Below, piece after piece: positions 1 through 7,449 of a DNA stretch of 18,186 bases. A model generated the notes under the pieces. The model made no database searches. It was not told where the DNA came from and worked only from the letters and a program-made list of their open reading frames with translations. A program made the translations under genes and the position numbers. Position 1 is the stretch's first letter, and each line of letters starts with the position of its first letter. Source of the stretch: Bacteroidales bacterium UBA1725 (lineage in GTDB: Bacteria > Bacteroidota > Bacteroidia > Bacteroidales > UBA932); NCBI GenBank assembly GCA_002315815.1, contig DCIN01000032.1, positions 1-18,186 of the forward strand, written 5' to 3'.

Positions 1-95
1 CGGAAGGATTCCCCGAAGGCCCTCTTTATCCCATACCAGAATTTTGTGAACATTAGTCTGTCGAGGATAAAGAGGGCCTTCGGGGAATCCTTCCG
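1..95. repeat. Perfect 31-bp inverted repeat with 33-bp spacer
   Basis: Bases 1-31 and 65-95 are perfect reverse complements, separated by 32-64. The left arm begins at the first base of the window, so the repeat may be longer than seen. It lies inside an open reading frame and has no U-tract, so it does not look like a terminator. It may be a real cruciform-forming element, the edge of a mobile element, or a fold-back artefact at a contig end. Confidence 0.9.
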
Positions 96-195
96 CAGGC
101 AGATTGCAGAGAAATATTTTGTCTCAGGAGAACGCGGAGGTGTGCGAAAAGTCGCTCTTGACCGTAATCTTATTACATGGGAGACTATCAGATAG
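1..195 (+). CDS. 3' end of an unidentified gene (partial)
   Basis: The frame is open from the first base to a TAG stop at 193-195, giving 64 residues of a C-terminus whose start lies outside the window. The visible part is basic and ends with GVRKVALDRNLITWETIR, a pattern like a small nucleic-acid-binding or regulatory C-terminus, but I do not recognise the family. Bases 1-31 are the exact reverse complement of 65-95. The first 10 or so residues (RKDSPKALFI) are therefore suspect: if the repeat is an assembly fold-back they are not real, and the genuine protein begins to be visible around residue 11 or later. A hairpin just downstream (203-225) could end this transcript but fits the opposite strand better. 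It is probably a real gene end, because the frame is long for its position and is closed by a stop before a terminator-like hairpin. Confidence 0.5.
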   Translation, partial: RKDSPKALFIPYQNFVNISLSRIKRAFGESFRRQIAEKYFVSGERGGVRKVALDRNLITWETIR

Positions 196-202
196 CATAA
201 CA

Positions 203-225
203 AAGGCCCCGGAATCCGGAGCCTT
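203..225 (-). terminator. Intrinsic terminator of tenA
   Basis: Read on the minus strand, AAGGCTCCGG and CCGGGGCCTT form a 10-bp stem around an ATT loop, followed by a short T-rich run (TTTGTTA). One pair is a U-G wobble on the minus strand but an A-C mismatch on the plus strand, so the hairpin is better formed in tenA mRNA. It lies 63 bp past the tenA stop. The U-tract is only moderate. Confidence 0.65.
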
Positions 226-288
226 GCAATTAGGTTTATTTCGGCGCACCTGCATTTTTCCGTGTCATAGTGTATTTTGGCAAATGTA

Positions 289-936
289 TCAGAAACTTCC
301 GTTATAGGCAAATTCCCAAAATTCCAATTCATACCTGACACCTTCGCAGAACTGTCGCTTCATTTCATCACGTATCAATTTGTCAGTTTGTGAGGCGTAT
401 TCGTCAATCAGTGAAATGACCTTGATGACGGCCGATGAAAAATCGTCATTCCCGTATTCCTCAATCCATTCCCTGTATGGGTTTCCATCAATTTTAGCAA
501 TGGACAACAGATATTTACCAACTTCATTATATATCCAGATACATGGCAGCAGTGACGCAAAGGCAATCTCCTTGCAGCCTGTACTTATGGCAGACTCCGT
601 GTGAGCATTATAATCGTAAGTTGCAGGCGATGGTTTTGCTGAAACTTCAATGCCGAACCTTTCAATCATCAGCTCGTGCATCGCCTTTTCGCCTTCCAGC
701 CCATTCTTTGCAAACTGGACAAACATTTCTTTCTGTTTGGAATTCTCAATCATATCTGCAAACTTAAACATCTGCCTTCCGTAGTTTCCAAGATACAATT
801 CGTCCTGCGCAATGTATCTTTTGAATCTTTCCCCAGAAAGACTTCCGTTTGCAAGTTCGTTAATGAATGGATGACCGATAATTTCGGCATAGATGCCTGA
901 AGCTTCGGTCCAAGCTTCTTCTGACCAGTGTTTCAT
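289..936 (-). CDS. tenA: TenA-family thiaminase II (aminopyrimidine aminohydrolase)
   Basis: This 215-residue all-alpha protein has the normal TenA length. The family hydrolyses aminopyrimidine breakdown products of thiamine (and thiamine itself) to release the HMP pyrimidine for reuse in thiamine biosynthesis; it is cytosolic. The visible family marks are YIAQDELYL around residues 41-49 with the substrate-binding Asp45, the catalytic cysteine in LPCIWIY (Cys132), tyrosines near 107-109, and the C-terminal RYELEFWEFAY (201-211), which carries the catalytic glutamate (Glu203 or Glu205). The start at 936 is an ATG placed directly after a TPP riboswitch, so translation is probably shut off when thiamine pyrophosphate is plentiful. 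No other thiamine gene is adjacent, which fits a stand-alone salvage gene. The identity is clear; whether the substrate is an aminopyrimidine or thiamine cannot be told from sequence. Confidence 0.95.
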   Translation of the reverse strand: MKHWSEEAWTEASGIYAEIIGHPFINELANGSLSGERFKRYIAQDELYLGNYGRQMFKFADMIENSKQKEMFVQFAKNGLEGEKAMHELMIERFGIEVSAKPSPATYDYNAHTESAISTGCKEIAFASLLPCIWIYNEVGKYLLSIAKIDGNPYREWIEEYGNDDFSSAVIKVISLIDEYASQTDKLIRDEMKRQFCEGVRYELEFWEFAYNGSF

Positions 937-941
937 AATAA

Positions 942-1010
942 TTTCTTACGGCGGTATTAACCGCATCAAGTTCAACGGGTGTCTCTCAACAGGTGTTTCC
1001 TGTACCCCGA
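942..1010 (-). ncRNA. TPP riboswitch (THI element) in the tenA leader
   Basis: Read on the minus strand, the leader carries the conserved THI-box parts in order: CGGGGT, a short hairpin (AGGAAACACCT), TTGAGAGACACCC, GTTGAACTTGATGCGG, and TTAATACCGCCGTAAGAAA. These match the pyrimidine- and pyrophosphate-sensor helices of the TPP aptamer. The aptamer ends about 6 bases before the tenA ATG and the closing P1 helix (AAUA with UAUU) appears to reach almost to the start codon. No separate terminator hairpin lies between aptamer and gene, so control is probably at translation initiation. Confidence 0.95.
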
Positions 1011-1018
1011 TATTGCTG

Positions 1019-1026
1019 CAAATATA
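1019..1026 (-). promoter_or_regulatory. Probable -7 promoter box for tenA
   Basis: The minus strand reads TATATTTG, a full match to the Bacteroidota -7 consensus TAnnTTTG. It lies 8 bp upstream of the first riboswitch base, so transcription would begin almost exactly at the aptamer. A clear TTTG at -33 is not visible, which lowers confidence slightly. Confidence 0.6.
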
Positions 1027-1091
1027 ATCAGAAAACACTGAAGTTTGCAGGTGTCCCCTGTTTTCTGTCGTTATTGTGACTTTTGGTGCAA

Positions 1092-1628
1092 ATGTTGGCG
1101 GGACCCCAAACCTGCAGAATCATTCTCGGAGTTTACGAAATAACTTCCATCACCTGGGAGGGGGAACCATTGGATCTGAACAATGACGGAATTGCTCACA
1201 ATGACATATACGAAGAGTTGATGTCCCTTGAAGCAAACAAACCTATCAATGACAATGGTGAATATACTGCTTTGGTTTCTTTGTTTGGTTCAGATAATGG
1301 AACCATCACTTTCTGTTTGCCGATGCAGGGAATTCTTTATCATTGGTGGAATGATACATTCGACACTGAGACAATGTATGGTGGACGATTCATCTTCACT
1401 ATGCATTTTTCTTTTGATTCTGAAGGAAAGCTGTCAACAGAATATCTCGATTCATCCAATACTGATATGTATCAGACCAATGCAGAGTATGGATATCTTC
1501 ACGACGGAATGGCGTTATTCAATATGGACGGTACGATGACTTTTTCGGCATCCTATTCACTCTATGACAAAAAAACGGACAGACTTATTGAAGGAGTAAT
1601 TCATTATGGGTTCAGAAAGAAACAATAG
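1092..1628 (+). CDS. Lipocalin-like protein without visible signal peptide
   Basis: The protein is 178 residues from the ATG at 1092; TTG (1083) and GTG (1086) are in-frame alternatives, and an in-frame TGA at 1077-1079 bars any longer start. The opening GVYEITSITWEGEPLDLNNDGI resembles Bacteroidota lipocalin-like lipoproteins, which usually begin a beta-barrel with a W-x-hydrophobic strand and an acidic DLNxDG motif. The rest is rich in aromatic beta-strands (FCLPMQG, FIFTMHFSFD, MTFSASYSLYD), as expected for a small barrel. Such proteins normally carry a lipoprotein leader, but none is present here, so the N-terminus may be truncated or the protein may be an exception. It overlaps the start of the TonB-dependent receptor gene by 23 bp in another frame, which implies translational coupling. 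The fold is inferred; the function is unknown. Confidence 0.65.
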   Translation: MLAGPQTCRIILGVYEITSITWEGEPLDLNNDGIAHNDIYEELMSLEANKPINDNGEYTALVSLFGSDNGTITFCLPMQGILYHWWNDTFDTETMYGGRFIFTMHFSFDSEGKLSTEYLDSSNTDMYQTNAEYGYLHDGMALFNMDGTMTFSASYSLYDKKTDRLIEGVIHYGFRKKQ

Positions 1629-4059
1629 ACTGAGAGCCTTTGTCTTAGCAATTGCCCTGCTGTACTGTGGTGCTTGTTTTCATCCGGTGCACGCACAGCA
1701 GAGTGTCTGCAAATTGAGCGGTTATGTGACTGCGGAAGAGTCCGGGGAGTGCCTGATTGGCGCAGTGATTTGGTCAGGGGAGAACTGGGCGACAAGCAAT
1801 GAATATGGTTTCTATTCTCTCAACCTTCAAGGCGGTGAACACACTGTGAAGTGCTCGTATCTGGGACGGGAGTCGGAGGACTTGAAGATTATTATCAAAG
1901 GGGATGTCAGACACAATTTTGTGATGTTTTCAGTCGAGAGCATCAATGGTGCTTTTATCGAAGACGAAATAGTCCGCAAACTGCCGTCGGCATATATGGG
2001 TGCTCTGGACATTCCTTCAGAATTCGTCAAACAAATGCCCACAGTCCTGGGTGAGCCTGACCTTCTGAAAACAGTACAGAAGATGCCCGGAGTCCAGTCG
2101 GGAGTTGAAGGGTTCTCGGGAATATATGTCCGTGGCGGGGGCAGCGAGGAGAATCTTATGCTTCTTGACGGCGCTCCGCTTTACAATTCCACGCACGTGT
2201 TTGGCCTTTTCTCTTCTTTCAATCCGGAATCGATCAAGCAGGTCACTCTCTACAAAGGTTTTTTCCCGGCCAAATACGGAGGCAGGACATCAAGCGTAAT
2301 CGATGTCCGCACCAAAGAGGGCAACACCAAAAAACTGAAAGGCAGTGTGAGTGCCGGTCTTTTCAATGCCAGATTCAATTTGGAAGGACCTATTGTGAAG
2401 GACAGGACTTCGTTCAGTCTGTCTGTGAGGGGCTTGAACAGTCTGGTTCTGTACCCTGTATTCAAACTTGCCAAATCCCCATACTATTTTGCTTTTTATG
2501 ACCTCACGGGCAAACTGACCCATCGTTTCGGCAATTCGGACCGTCTGGTGATATCGGCATATCACGGACGGGATTTCTTTGATTACCAACAGTCCAAATC
2601 CAAGGTGTTCTCGTACAGAGATGAAAACGATTATCCCTGCGCCGGGATGAAGACCGATACCGAACAGTATTATATGCGCTGGGGAAATACTATGGCCTCT
2701 GTGAGGTGGAATCACAGTTTCGGTGGCAAACTGTTCTCGGACCTTTCCTTTTCGTGGACGAACTACAGGAAACGTGAGAAAAGTTCGAAATTGAACGAAA
2801 TAATATTGTCAGATGCAGATTCCGACAGCGGTTCAAAGATATGTCTCAACAGTTCAGACATTTCCGACTTCAATCTCAACTGGGACCTCGAATACAGCCT
2901 GACTCCTTCGCAGAGTCTTGGTTTCGGCCTGATGCATACCTTGCATTGCTATAATCCTGAATCGTACCTGATTCAAAAGAACAGCGTATTTGAAGGAGGA
3001 GAGGATCAGAGCAGCGAATCTCTTCCCGTGAATACCATAATCTCGATAAAGGGAAGAGAATCATCGCTCTATTTTCAGGATGACATCAATATTGCAGGAC
3101 GTTTCAATGCATCCGTAGGACTCAGGGCGACGCTGTTTTCCGTCTCAGGCAAGTATTATCCTTCACTTGAACCCCGCCTGACAGCGGAATACAAGATTCT
3201 CCAATCTCTGTCAGTGAAAGCTGCATATTCCAGAATGTCGCAATACTCGCATCTTCTCGCATCGGGGAGTATGAGTTTGCCGACAGACCTCTGGGTCCCG
3301 ATTACGAAGAACATCAAACCGATATTTTCGAACATAGTCTCCGCCGGCCTGTCATATTCGCTTGCGGATATGTGGGACTTCTTTCTCGAGGCTTATTACA
3401 AGAAGGAGAAGAATGTGCTTGAATATAAGGATGGAAGGACAATTTTCACCGAATCGGGCGATTGGGAGAAGAGTGTAGAGATGGGCACAGGTGAAAGCAA
3501 GGGAGTGGAACTCTATGCACGCAAAACCAAGGGGAAACTGACGGGAATGCTCTCATATACGCTATCCAAAACCGACAGGGTCTTTCCGGACGGGACCATC
3601 AATGGTGGCAAACCTTTTCCTTTTACTTATGACAGACGTCACGTAATAGACATTTTCGCAAAATACAGCTTTAATGACAGAATAAGTCTTAACGCCTCCT
3701 GGAATTACTCTTCGGGGAATATGATGACAGTTTCTTGGCGGAATGTTCAGCTCATCAATCCAAATGGAAATGGCGAAAGAAATACAGCTTATCCGTACAT
3801 TTCGGGACGCAATAATTATCGTCTTCCACCCAGCCACCGGCTGGATGCCTCTGTCAGTTTCAGAAAAGAGAAGCGTCGTGGAGAGAGAATATGGACATTC
3901 GGAGTTTACAACTTGTATGCTGCCCGGAACCCAAACTGGGTGGTCATTGATTCTGATGCCGTAGTTGACGAGGACGGTACAGGCCACAGTGATGTATATC
4001 TGAGCAAGAGAACATTCCTGACCATAGTGCCGTCATTCAGTTACACCTTCATTTTTTGA
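1606..4059 (+). CDS. TonB-dependent outer-membrane receptor
   Basis: This 817-residue protein is an active transporter of the outer membrane, powered through TonB/ExbBD. A signal peptide ends about residue 30 (PVHA before QQ). A carboxypeptidase-regulatory-like domain follows (about 36-110; LSGYVTAEESGECLIGAVI, GFYSLNL), then the plug domain (about 125-235) with PGVQSGVEGFSGIYVRGGGSEENLMLLDGAPLY and YKGFFPAKYGGRTSSVIDVRTKEG. The remainder is a 22-strand beta-barrel ending in FSYTFIF, whose last phenylalanine is the usual barrel-assembly signal. It is shorter than SusC proteins (about 1000 residues) and has no SusD neighbour. The partner is instead the DUF4249 lipoprotein 29 bp downstream, a recurrent pairing in this phylum. 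The start overlaps the upstream lipocalin-like gene. The substrate is unknown; nothing in the leader ties it to the nearby TPP riboswitch, which faces the other way. Confidence 0.93.
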   Translation: MGSERNNRLRAFVLAIALLYCGACFHPVHAQQSVCKLSGYVTAEESGECLIGAVIWSGENWATSNEYGFYSLNLQGGEHTVKCSYLGRESEDLKIIIKGDVRHNFVMFSVESINGAFIEDEIVRKLPSAYMGALDIPSEFVKQMPTVLGEPDLLKTVQKMPGVQSGVEGFSGIYVRGGGSEENLMLLDGAPLYNSTHVFGLFSSFNPESIKQVTLYKGFFPAKYGGRTSSVIDVRTKEGNTKKLKGSVSAGLFNARFNLEGPIVKDRTSFSLSVRGLNSLVLYPVFKLAKSPYYFAFYDLTGKLTHRFGNSDRLVISAYHGRDFFDYQQSKSKVFSYRDENDYPCAGMKTDTEQYYMRWGNTMASVRWNHSFGGKLFSDLSFSWTNYRKREKSSKLNEIILSDADSDSGSKICLNSSDISDFNLNWDLEYSLTPSQSLGFGLMHTLHCYNPESYLIQKNSVFEGGEDQSSESLPVNTIISIKGRESSLYFQDDINIAGRFNASVGLRATLFSVSGKYYPSLEPRLTAEYKILQSLSVKAAYSRMSQYSHLLASGSMSLPTDLWVPITKNIKPIFSNIVSAGLSYSLADMWDFFLEAYYKKEKNVLEYKDGRTIFTESGDWEKSVEMGTGESKGVELYARKTKGKLTGMLSYTLSKTDRVFPDGTINGGKPFPFTYDRRHVIDIFAKYSFNDRISLNASWNYSSGNMMTVSWRNVQLINPNGNGERNTAYPYISGRNNYRLPPSHRLDASVSFRKEKRRGERIWTFGVYNLYAARNPNWVVIDSDAVVDEDGTGHSDVYLSKRTFLTIVPSFSYTFIF

Positions 4060-4060
4060 G

Positions 4061-4075
4061 CTTTACATTGTAAAG
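4061..4075. repeat. Short palindrome between receptor and DUF4249 genes
   Basis: CTTTACA and TGTAAAG flank one T, a 15-bp near-perfect palindrome lying 1 bp after the receptor stop. It could be a weak hairpin that tunes the ratio of the two products or a protein-binding site. It lacks a U-tract and does not look like a terminator. Confidence 0.45.
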
Positions 4076-4088
4076 AGAGTTAAGTAAA

Positions 4089-5255
4089 ATGATATTTCAA
4101 GTTATGAAAACTGACAATTCGTTTTTCAGATATATGATATACAGGTTATCAATGGTATTCGTAGCGTTCTGCCTCATATCCTGCGAGTCCCGAATAGATT
4201 TGGGTGACGACGGTTTGGGGGAGACTCTGTGCTTGAATGCGCAACTGTGTACGGCGGATACTGTGCACACAGTGTACCTGTCGCTCAACCGTCAGGATGG
4301 GTTTTATCCGGTGACTGAAGGTAAAATCACCTGCTATGTGAACGGTAACCCCGCAGCTGAAACTGTGACTGTCGATGATATTCAGAGTGAGCAATATTAT
4401 TATTATGATAATGAACCATTTAGAAAAGAGAGATCCGATGTCAGGAATCCTGAAGGTGTGAGCGTATTCCATTTGCGTACAGTGCTGTCTCCGGGAGACA
4501 AAGTGGTTCTTGAAGCTGAATCCGGCGGACTTCACTGCCAGACAGAGACTCTCGATGTCCCCAAAGCCGTAGTCATAGACAATGTCTCATTTACTCAAAA
4601 CAACAGCAGCAGTTTGTATGACTTGAAACTGAGAATAGAGGACTTTAAGAACGAGGATAATTTCTTCAGGATTTCTGTCTATGACAAGTCATATTCGGTC
4701 TTCGACGAAGTAGGTCCATCGAATATCAACGCTTTGCCCGGTCAGCTGATAATGAGCGTGGATCAAATAATAGACGTGAATTCCGAGGATGAGCCGCTTC
4801 TCAACAACGGAATCAGCAAGACATTGTCAAGCAGCAACGGAGTAATGCCAAGTTATTTTGACAACGATTACAAATTGTTCAAAGACGATTTGTTCAGAGA
4901 CGGTGACTATGTGATGAATCTTGTTGCAAATACACATTTTAATACTGCGACATACAATACTACGACAAGCGGAGATGTAGTCACGGTTCACAGAATTGCA
5001 ATGGTGAGAGTACTGAATTTGTCCCGGGACGAGTACCAGTACCTTGACGGATGGCAGTTTCTTGATTCCAATGAAAGTGGTTATTATCTGTCCGGGAATT
5101 TCATATTCCCTCAGAATGTGAAGGATGGTCTTGGCTTTGTCGCTATAAGCACAGCCACGGATGTGAAATACGAACTGGAACCGGTGCGCTATGATGACAG
5201 TTATTTCTCAAGCAATTCCAACATTCTGTCGATTGCCTCGCTTTCCGGTATATGA
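4089..5255 (+). CDS. DUF4249-domain outer-membrane lipoprotein
   Basis: The protein is 388 residues from the ATG at 4089; ATGs at 4104 and 4134 are also possible, and all keep the lipoprotein leader. The lipobox is LISC with Cys32 of the longest form, preceded by a hydrophobic stretch (MVFVAFC). The following text (ESRIDLGDDGLGETLCLNAQLCTADTVHTVYLSLN) is typical of DUF4249 proteins, beta-rich lipoproteins of Bacteroidota encoded next to TonB-dependent receptors that lack a SusD. By analogy it may sit on the cell surface and help the receptor capture its ligand; this role is inferred, not shown. The C-terminus is rather short (SNSNILSIASLSGI) and lacks the Cys-rich tail that many DUF4249 members have. 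Its last 55 bp overlap the end of ispG on the other strand. Confidence 0.85.
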   Translation: MIFQVMKTDNSFFRYMIYRLSMVFVAFCLISCESRIDLGDDGLGETLCLNAQLCTADTVHTVYLSLNRQDGFYPVTEGKITCYVNGNPAAETVTVDDIQSEQYYYYDNEPFRKERSDVRNPEGVSVFHLRTVLSPGDKVVLEAESGGLHCQTETLDVPKAVVIDNVSFTQNNSSSLYDLKLRIEDFKNEDNFFRISVYDKSYSVFDEVGPSNINALPGQLIMSVDQIIDVNSEDEPLLNNGISKTLSSSNGVMPSYFDNDYKLFKDDLFRDGDYVMNLVANTHFNTATYNTTTSGDVVTVHRIAMVRVLNLSRDEYQYLDGWQFLDSNESGYYLSGNFIFPQNVKDGLGFVAISTATDVKYELEPVRYDDSYFSSNSNILSIASLSGI

Positions 5256-6487
5256 CGGAGCACAGGTTCGCCGTTGTGATAGATAGAAACCTTTCCGTTT
5301 CCCTCACCGACATACCCCCAGTCGGCATCGGCCATTTCTCCCGGGCCGTTCACTATGCATCCCATAACTGCTATCACCATACCTTTGAGATGGGATGTGC
5401 GGCGCTTGACTTCTTCGAAAGTATCCTGCAGATGGTACATTGTCCTTCCGCATCCCGGACAGGCTATGTATTCCGGATGGGAGAAGCGGCGTCTTGCAGC
5501 CTGCAATATCTCGTTTTTCCAGGGAGAATCAGGCATATCGTCCACTTCTCTGTTCAGCAGGTCGGGCCCCCATTTTACAGCTTCAGAGAGCATCCGTGCT
5601 TCATCTTCACTGATGCCCGGCGGTACAGGTATGCCTGTGTCAACGGAGACTCCGTATTCAGGGACTCTGTCATTGAAAATTCTTGCGGCATAGTTGGCAA
5701 GAAACTGAGCTACAGGGATTTCGTTCACAGGTGGTTCGGTCAGGGAAACCCTGATTGTGTCACCAATTCCCTCACGCAGAAGTGAAGCGATGCCAACACA
5801 GGACTTTATCCTCCCGGACACGCCGTTACCGGCCTCTGTGACTCCAAGATGCAGGGGGAACACCACTCCGCGTTCCTTCATCCTGCGCACGAGTTCGCGG
5901 TATGCTTCCACCATTATGACTGTGTTGCTCGCCTTGAGAGAAACTACAACATTGAAAAAATCGGCATCGATGCACATCTCCAGCCACTCCATAGCAGCAA
6001 TTGCCATAGCCTGAGGCGTGTTGCCGTATTTGTCCGTGATGTATCGTCCGAGAGATCCGTGATTCAGACCTACTCTCACCGCAGTGCCGTTGCTGCGGCA
6101 GACTTCGAGAAGACGGGCGAACTGTTCGCGGGCCTTGTTGTGGTCAGGGTTGAAGTTGCCTGGATTGATGCGGACTTTTTCCACATAGGGAGCCACTGCT
6201 ATCGCCGTCTCAGAAGAGAAATGTATGTCCGCTACAAGAGGAATCTTACAGCCCAGAACTCTCAACCTGTTATGTATCTGCCTGATACAAGGGATGTCTT
6301 TCGTCCCGGGAACAGTAAGTCTGACCATCTGTGCTCCTGCAGCAGCAAGTTCAAGGCATTGTGCCACACTGGCTTCTACATCATCTGTGTGGGTGTTGCA
6401 CATTGTCTGTACCACTACTGGATTGCCTCCACCTATTACAAGGTTGCTGCCTATGTGTACGGTAATTGAACGGATACGTTCCATCAT
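5201..6487 (-). CDS. ispG: IspG (GcpE), HMBPP synthase, with reduced inserted domain
   Basis: IspG converts MEcPP to HMBPP in the methylerythritol phosphate route to isoprenoids, using a [4Fe-4S] cluster; it is cytosolic. The TIM-barrel part is clear (VVVQTMCNTHTDDVEASV, RINPGN, VGLNHGSLGRYI, SLTEPPVNEIPVA). The cluster ligands are Cys343 and Cys346 in CPGCGRT and Cys377 in MGCIVNGPGE, with Glu384 completing the E. coli-type set (C270, C273, C305, E312). Length is 428 residues, against about 372 in E. coli and roughly 600 or more in most Bacteroidota, chlamydiae and plants, which carry an extra A* domain between barrel and cluster domain. Here the link (about 263-340) is only some 75 residues, and its last part (LLNREVDDMPDSPWKNEILQAARRR) resembles the end of that domain. 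It is last in the minus-strand operon, 22 bp after the beta-barrel gene. Confidence 0.95.
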   Translation of the reverse strand: MMERIRSITVHIGSNLVIGGGNPVVVQTMCNTHTDDVEASVAQCLELAAAGAQMVRLTVPGTKDIPCIRQIHNRLRVLGCKIPLVADIHFSSETAIAVAPYVEKVRINPGNFNPDHNKAREQFARLLEVCRSNGTAVRVGLNHGSLGRYITDKYGNTPQAMAIAAMEWLEMCIDADFFNVVVSLKASNTVIMVEAYRELVRRMKERGVVFPLHLGVTEAGNGVSGRIKSCVGIASLLREGIGDTIRVSLTEPPVNEIPVAQFLANYAARIFNDRVPEYGVSVDTGIPVPPGISEDEARMLSEAVKWGPDLLNREVDDMPDSPWKNEILQAARRRFSHPEYIACPGCGRTMYHLQDTFEEVKRRTSHLKGMVIAVMGCIVNGPGEMADADWGYVGEGNGKVSIYHNGEPVLRHIPESEAIDRMLELLEK

Positions 6488-6509
6488 TCAATGATTGTTT
6501 CAGAAACGA

Positions 6510-7430
6510 CTACAGGCCATAAACTATTTTTCTGGCCTCTTTCTTGAGCTGGGCGTTGGTCTTGCCCATTCTTTTTGTCAGCTGGAAATGAATCCCGACG
6601 GAAGCAATGATATCCAAGGGATATGCATACCTGTAGTAATAGTTGTGCTGTGGATGGTATGTGGGATTCTCATAGTTGGGCTGATACAGGTTCGACCAGG
6701 ACCATCTGACCAGACAATTGAAATGTATTTCTATAGGACTCAATATGATACCGAATCCGAGGCCTCCCTGTAGACCGTAGTCTATCCTGTTCTCGTAAGA
6801 GCGGAAACTGCGCTGGAACTCCTTCTCGAGATTGGGTCCGGAACGCTCAATGCTTTTTCTCCATCCGCCGTACACGCCCAGGTTGACCATCAGCTTGGCG
6901 GGGTCGAAATCGAAATGAAGCTGGGCCATTGCCGGCATTTCGAGTACACTTATGGTGCATTCAGTAGCTCCATCCACATTGTCAAGCCAATTTCCATCAT
7001 CATCTTTCAAAAAAGTGTAACCTTCCTTGCCGTAGGAAGCCCCTACTACTATCGCGCAGTACGGCAACATATCGAAGAGCTTGCTGAAATGGGTATATGT
7101 GATTGATATGTAGCTTGGATTGAACAGGAATGTCTTGTCCGTCTTCTTGGGACTGAAGTAAACATTGGAAAAAGTGACGCCGTAGCTCACTCCTAAAAGG
7201 GAATAGTCGTTGATGGATTTTTGGGTCCGAATCGTCACAGTATCAAGGAATTCGGGAGAGAATTCCAGACTGTCGGCGGAATGTTTCGGATTGAAGGTGG
7301 AGACTTTCAGACTGTCGGGCAGACGATTGGTGAATGCAGAAGCCGGAATGGAGAGCAGGGATGCCTGAATCCCGGCAATTATCAGCAGTAATAAGTCCAG
7401 ACGGTATTTCATTCTTACAGTCACTTTCAT
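6510..7430 (-). CDS. Probable outer-membrane beta-barrel protein
   Basis: The protein is 306 residues from the ATG at 7430 (an in-frame ATG at 7412 is equally possible). A signal peptide runs to about residue 32 (LLLLIIAGIQASLLSIPASA). The mature part alternates short hydrophobic and aromatic strands with polar turns and glycines (LGVSYGVTFSNVYFSP, MVNLGVYGGWR, DYGLQGGLGFGIILSPIEIHFNCLVRWSW, YPLDIIASVGIHFQL), as in 8- to 12-strand barrels of the PorT-like class in Bacteroidota. It ends in a Lys-rich tail (KKEARKIVYGL) after the last strand, which is unusual for proteins that rely on a terminal aromatic residue. It lies 19 bp after the Ig-like lipoprotein gene and 22 bp before ispG. Specific function is unknown; an envelope structural or assembly role is a guess from the fold. 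Confidence 0.7.
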   Translation of the reverse strand: MKVTVRMKYRLDLLLLIIAGIQASLLSIPASAFTNRLPDSLKVSTFNPKHSADSLEFSPEFLDTVTIRTQKSINDYSLLGVSYGVTFSNVYFSPKKTDKTFLFNPSYISITYTHFSKLFDMLPYCAIVVGASYGKEGYTFLKDDDGNWLDNVDGATECTISVLEMPAMAQLHFDFDPAKLMVNLGVYGGWRKSIERSGPNLEKEFQRSFRSYENRIDYGLQGGLGFGIILSPIEIHFNCLVRWSWSNLYQPNYENPTYHPQHNYYYRYAYPLDIIASVGIHFQLTKRMGKTNAQLKKEARKIVYGL

Positions 7431-7449
7431 TATCTTGATGTCTCTGGTT

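Noticed and set aside
1606..5255. TonB-dependent receptor as a thiamine transporter
   Set aside because: Thiamine receptors in this phylum carry a TPP riboswitch in their own leader. Here the riboswitch faces away and belongs to tenA, so only proximity supports the idea.
5252..6469. Several plus-strand open frames over ispG
   Set aside because: They are antisense shadows without conserved motifs; the minus strand encodes an unmistakable IspG.
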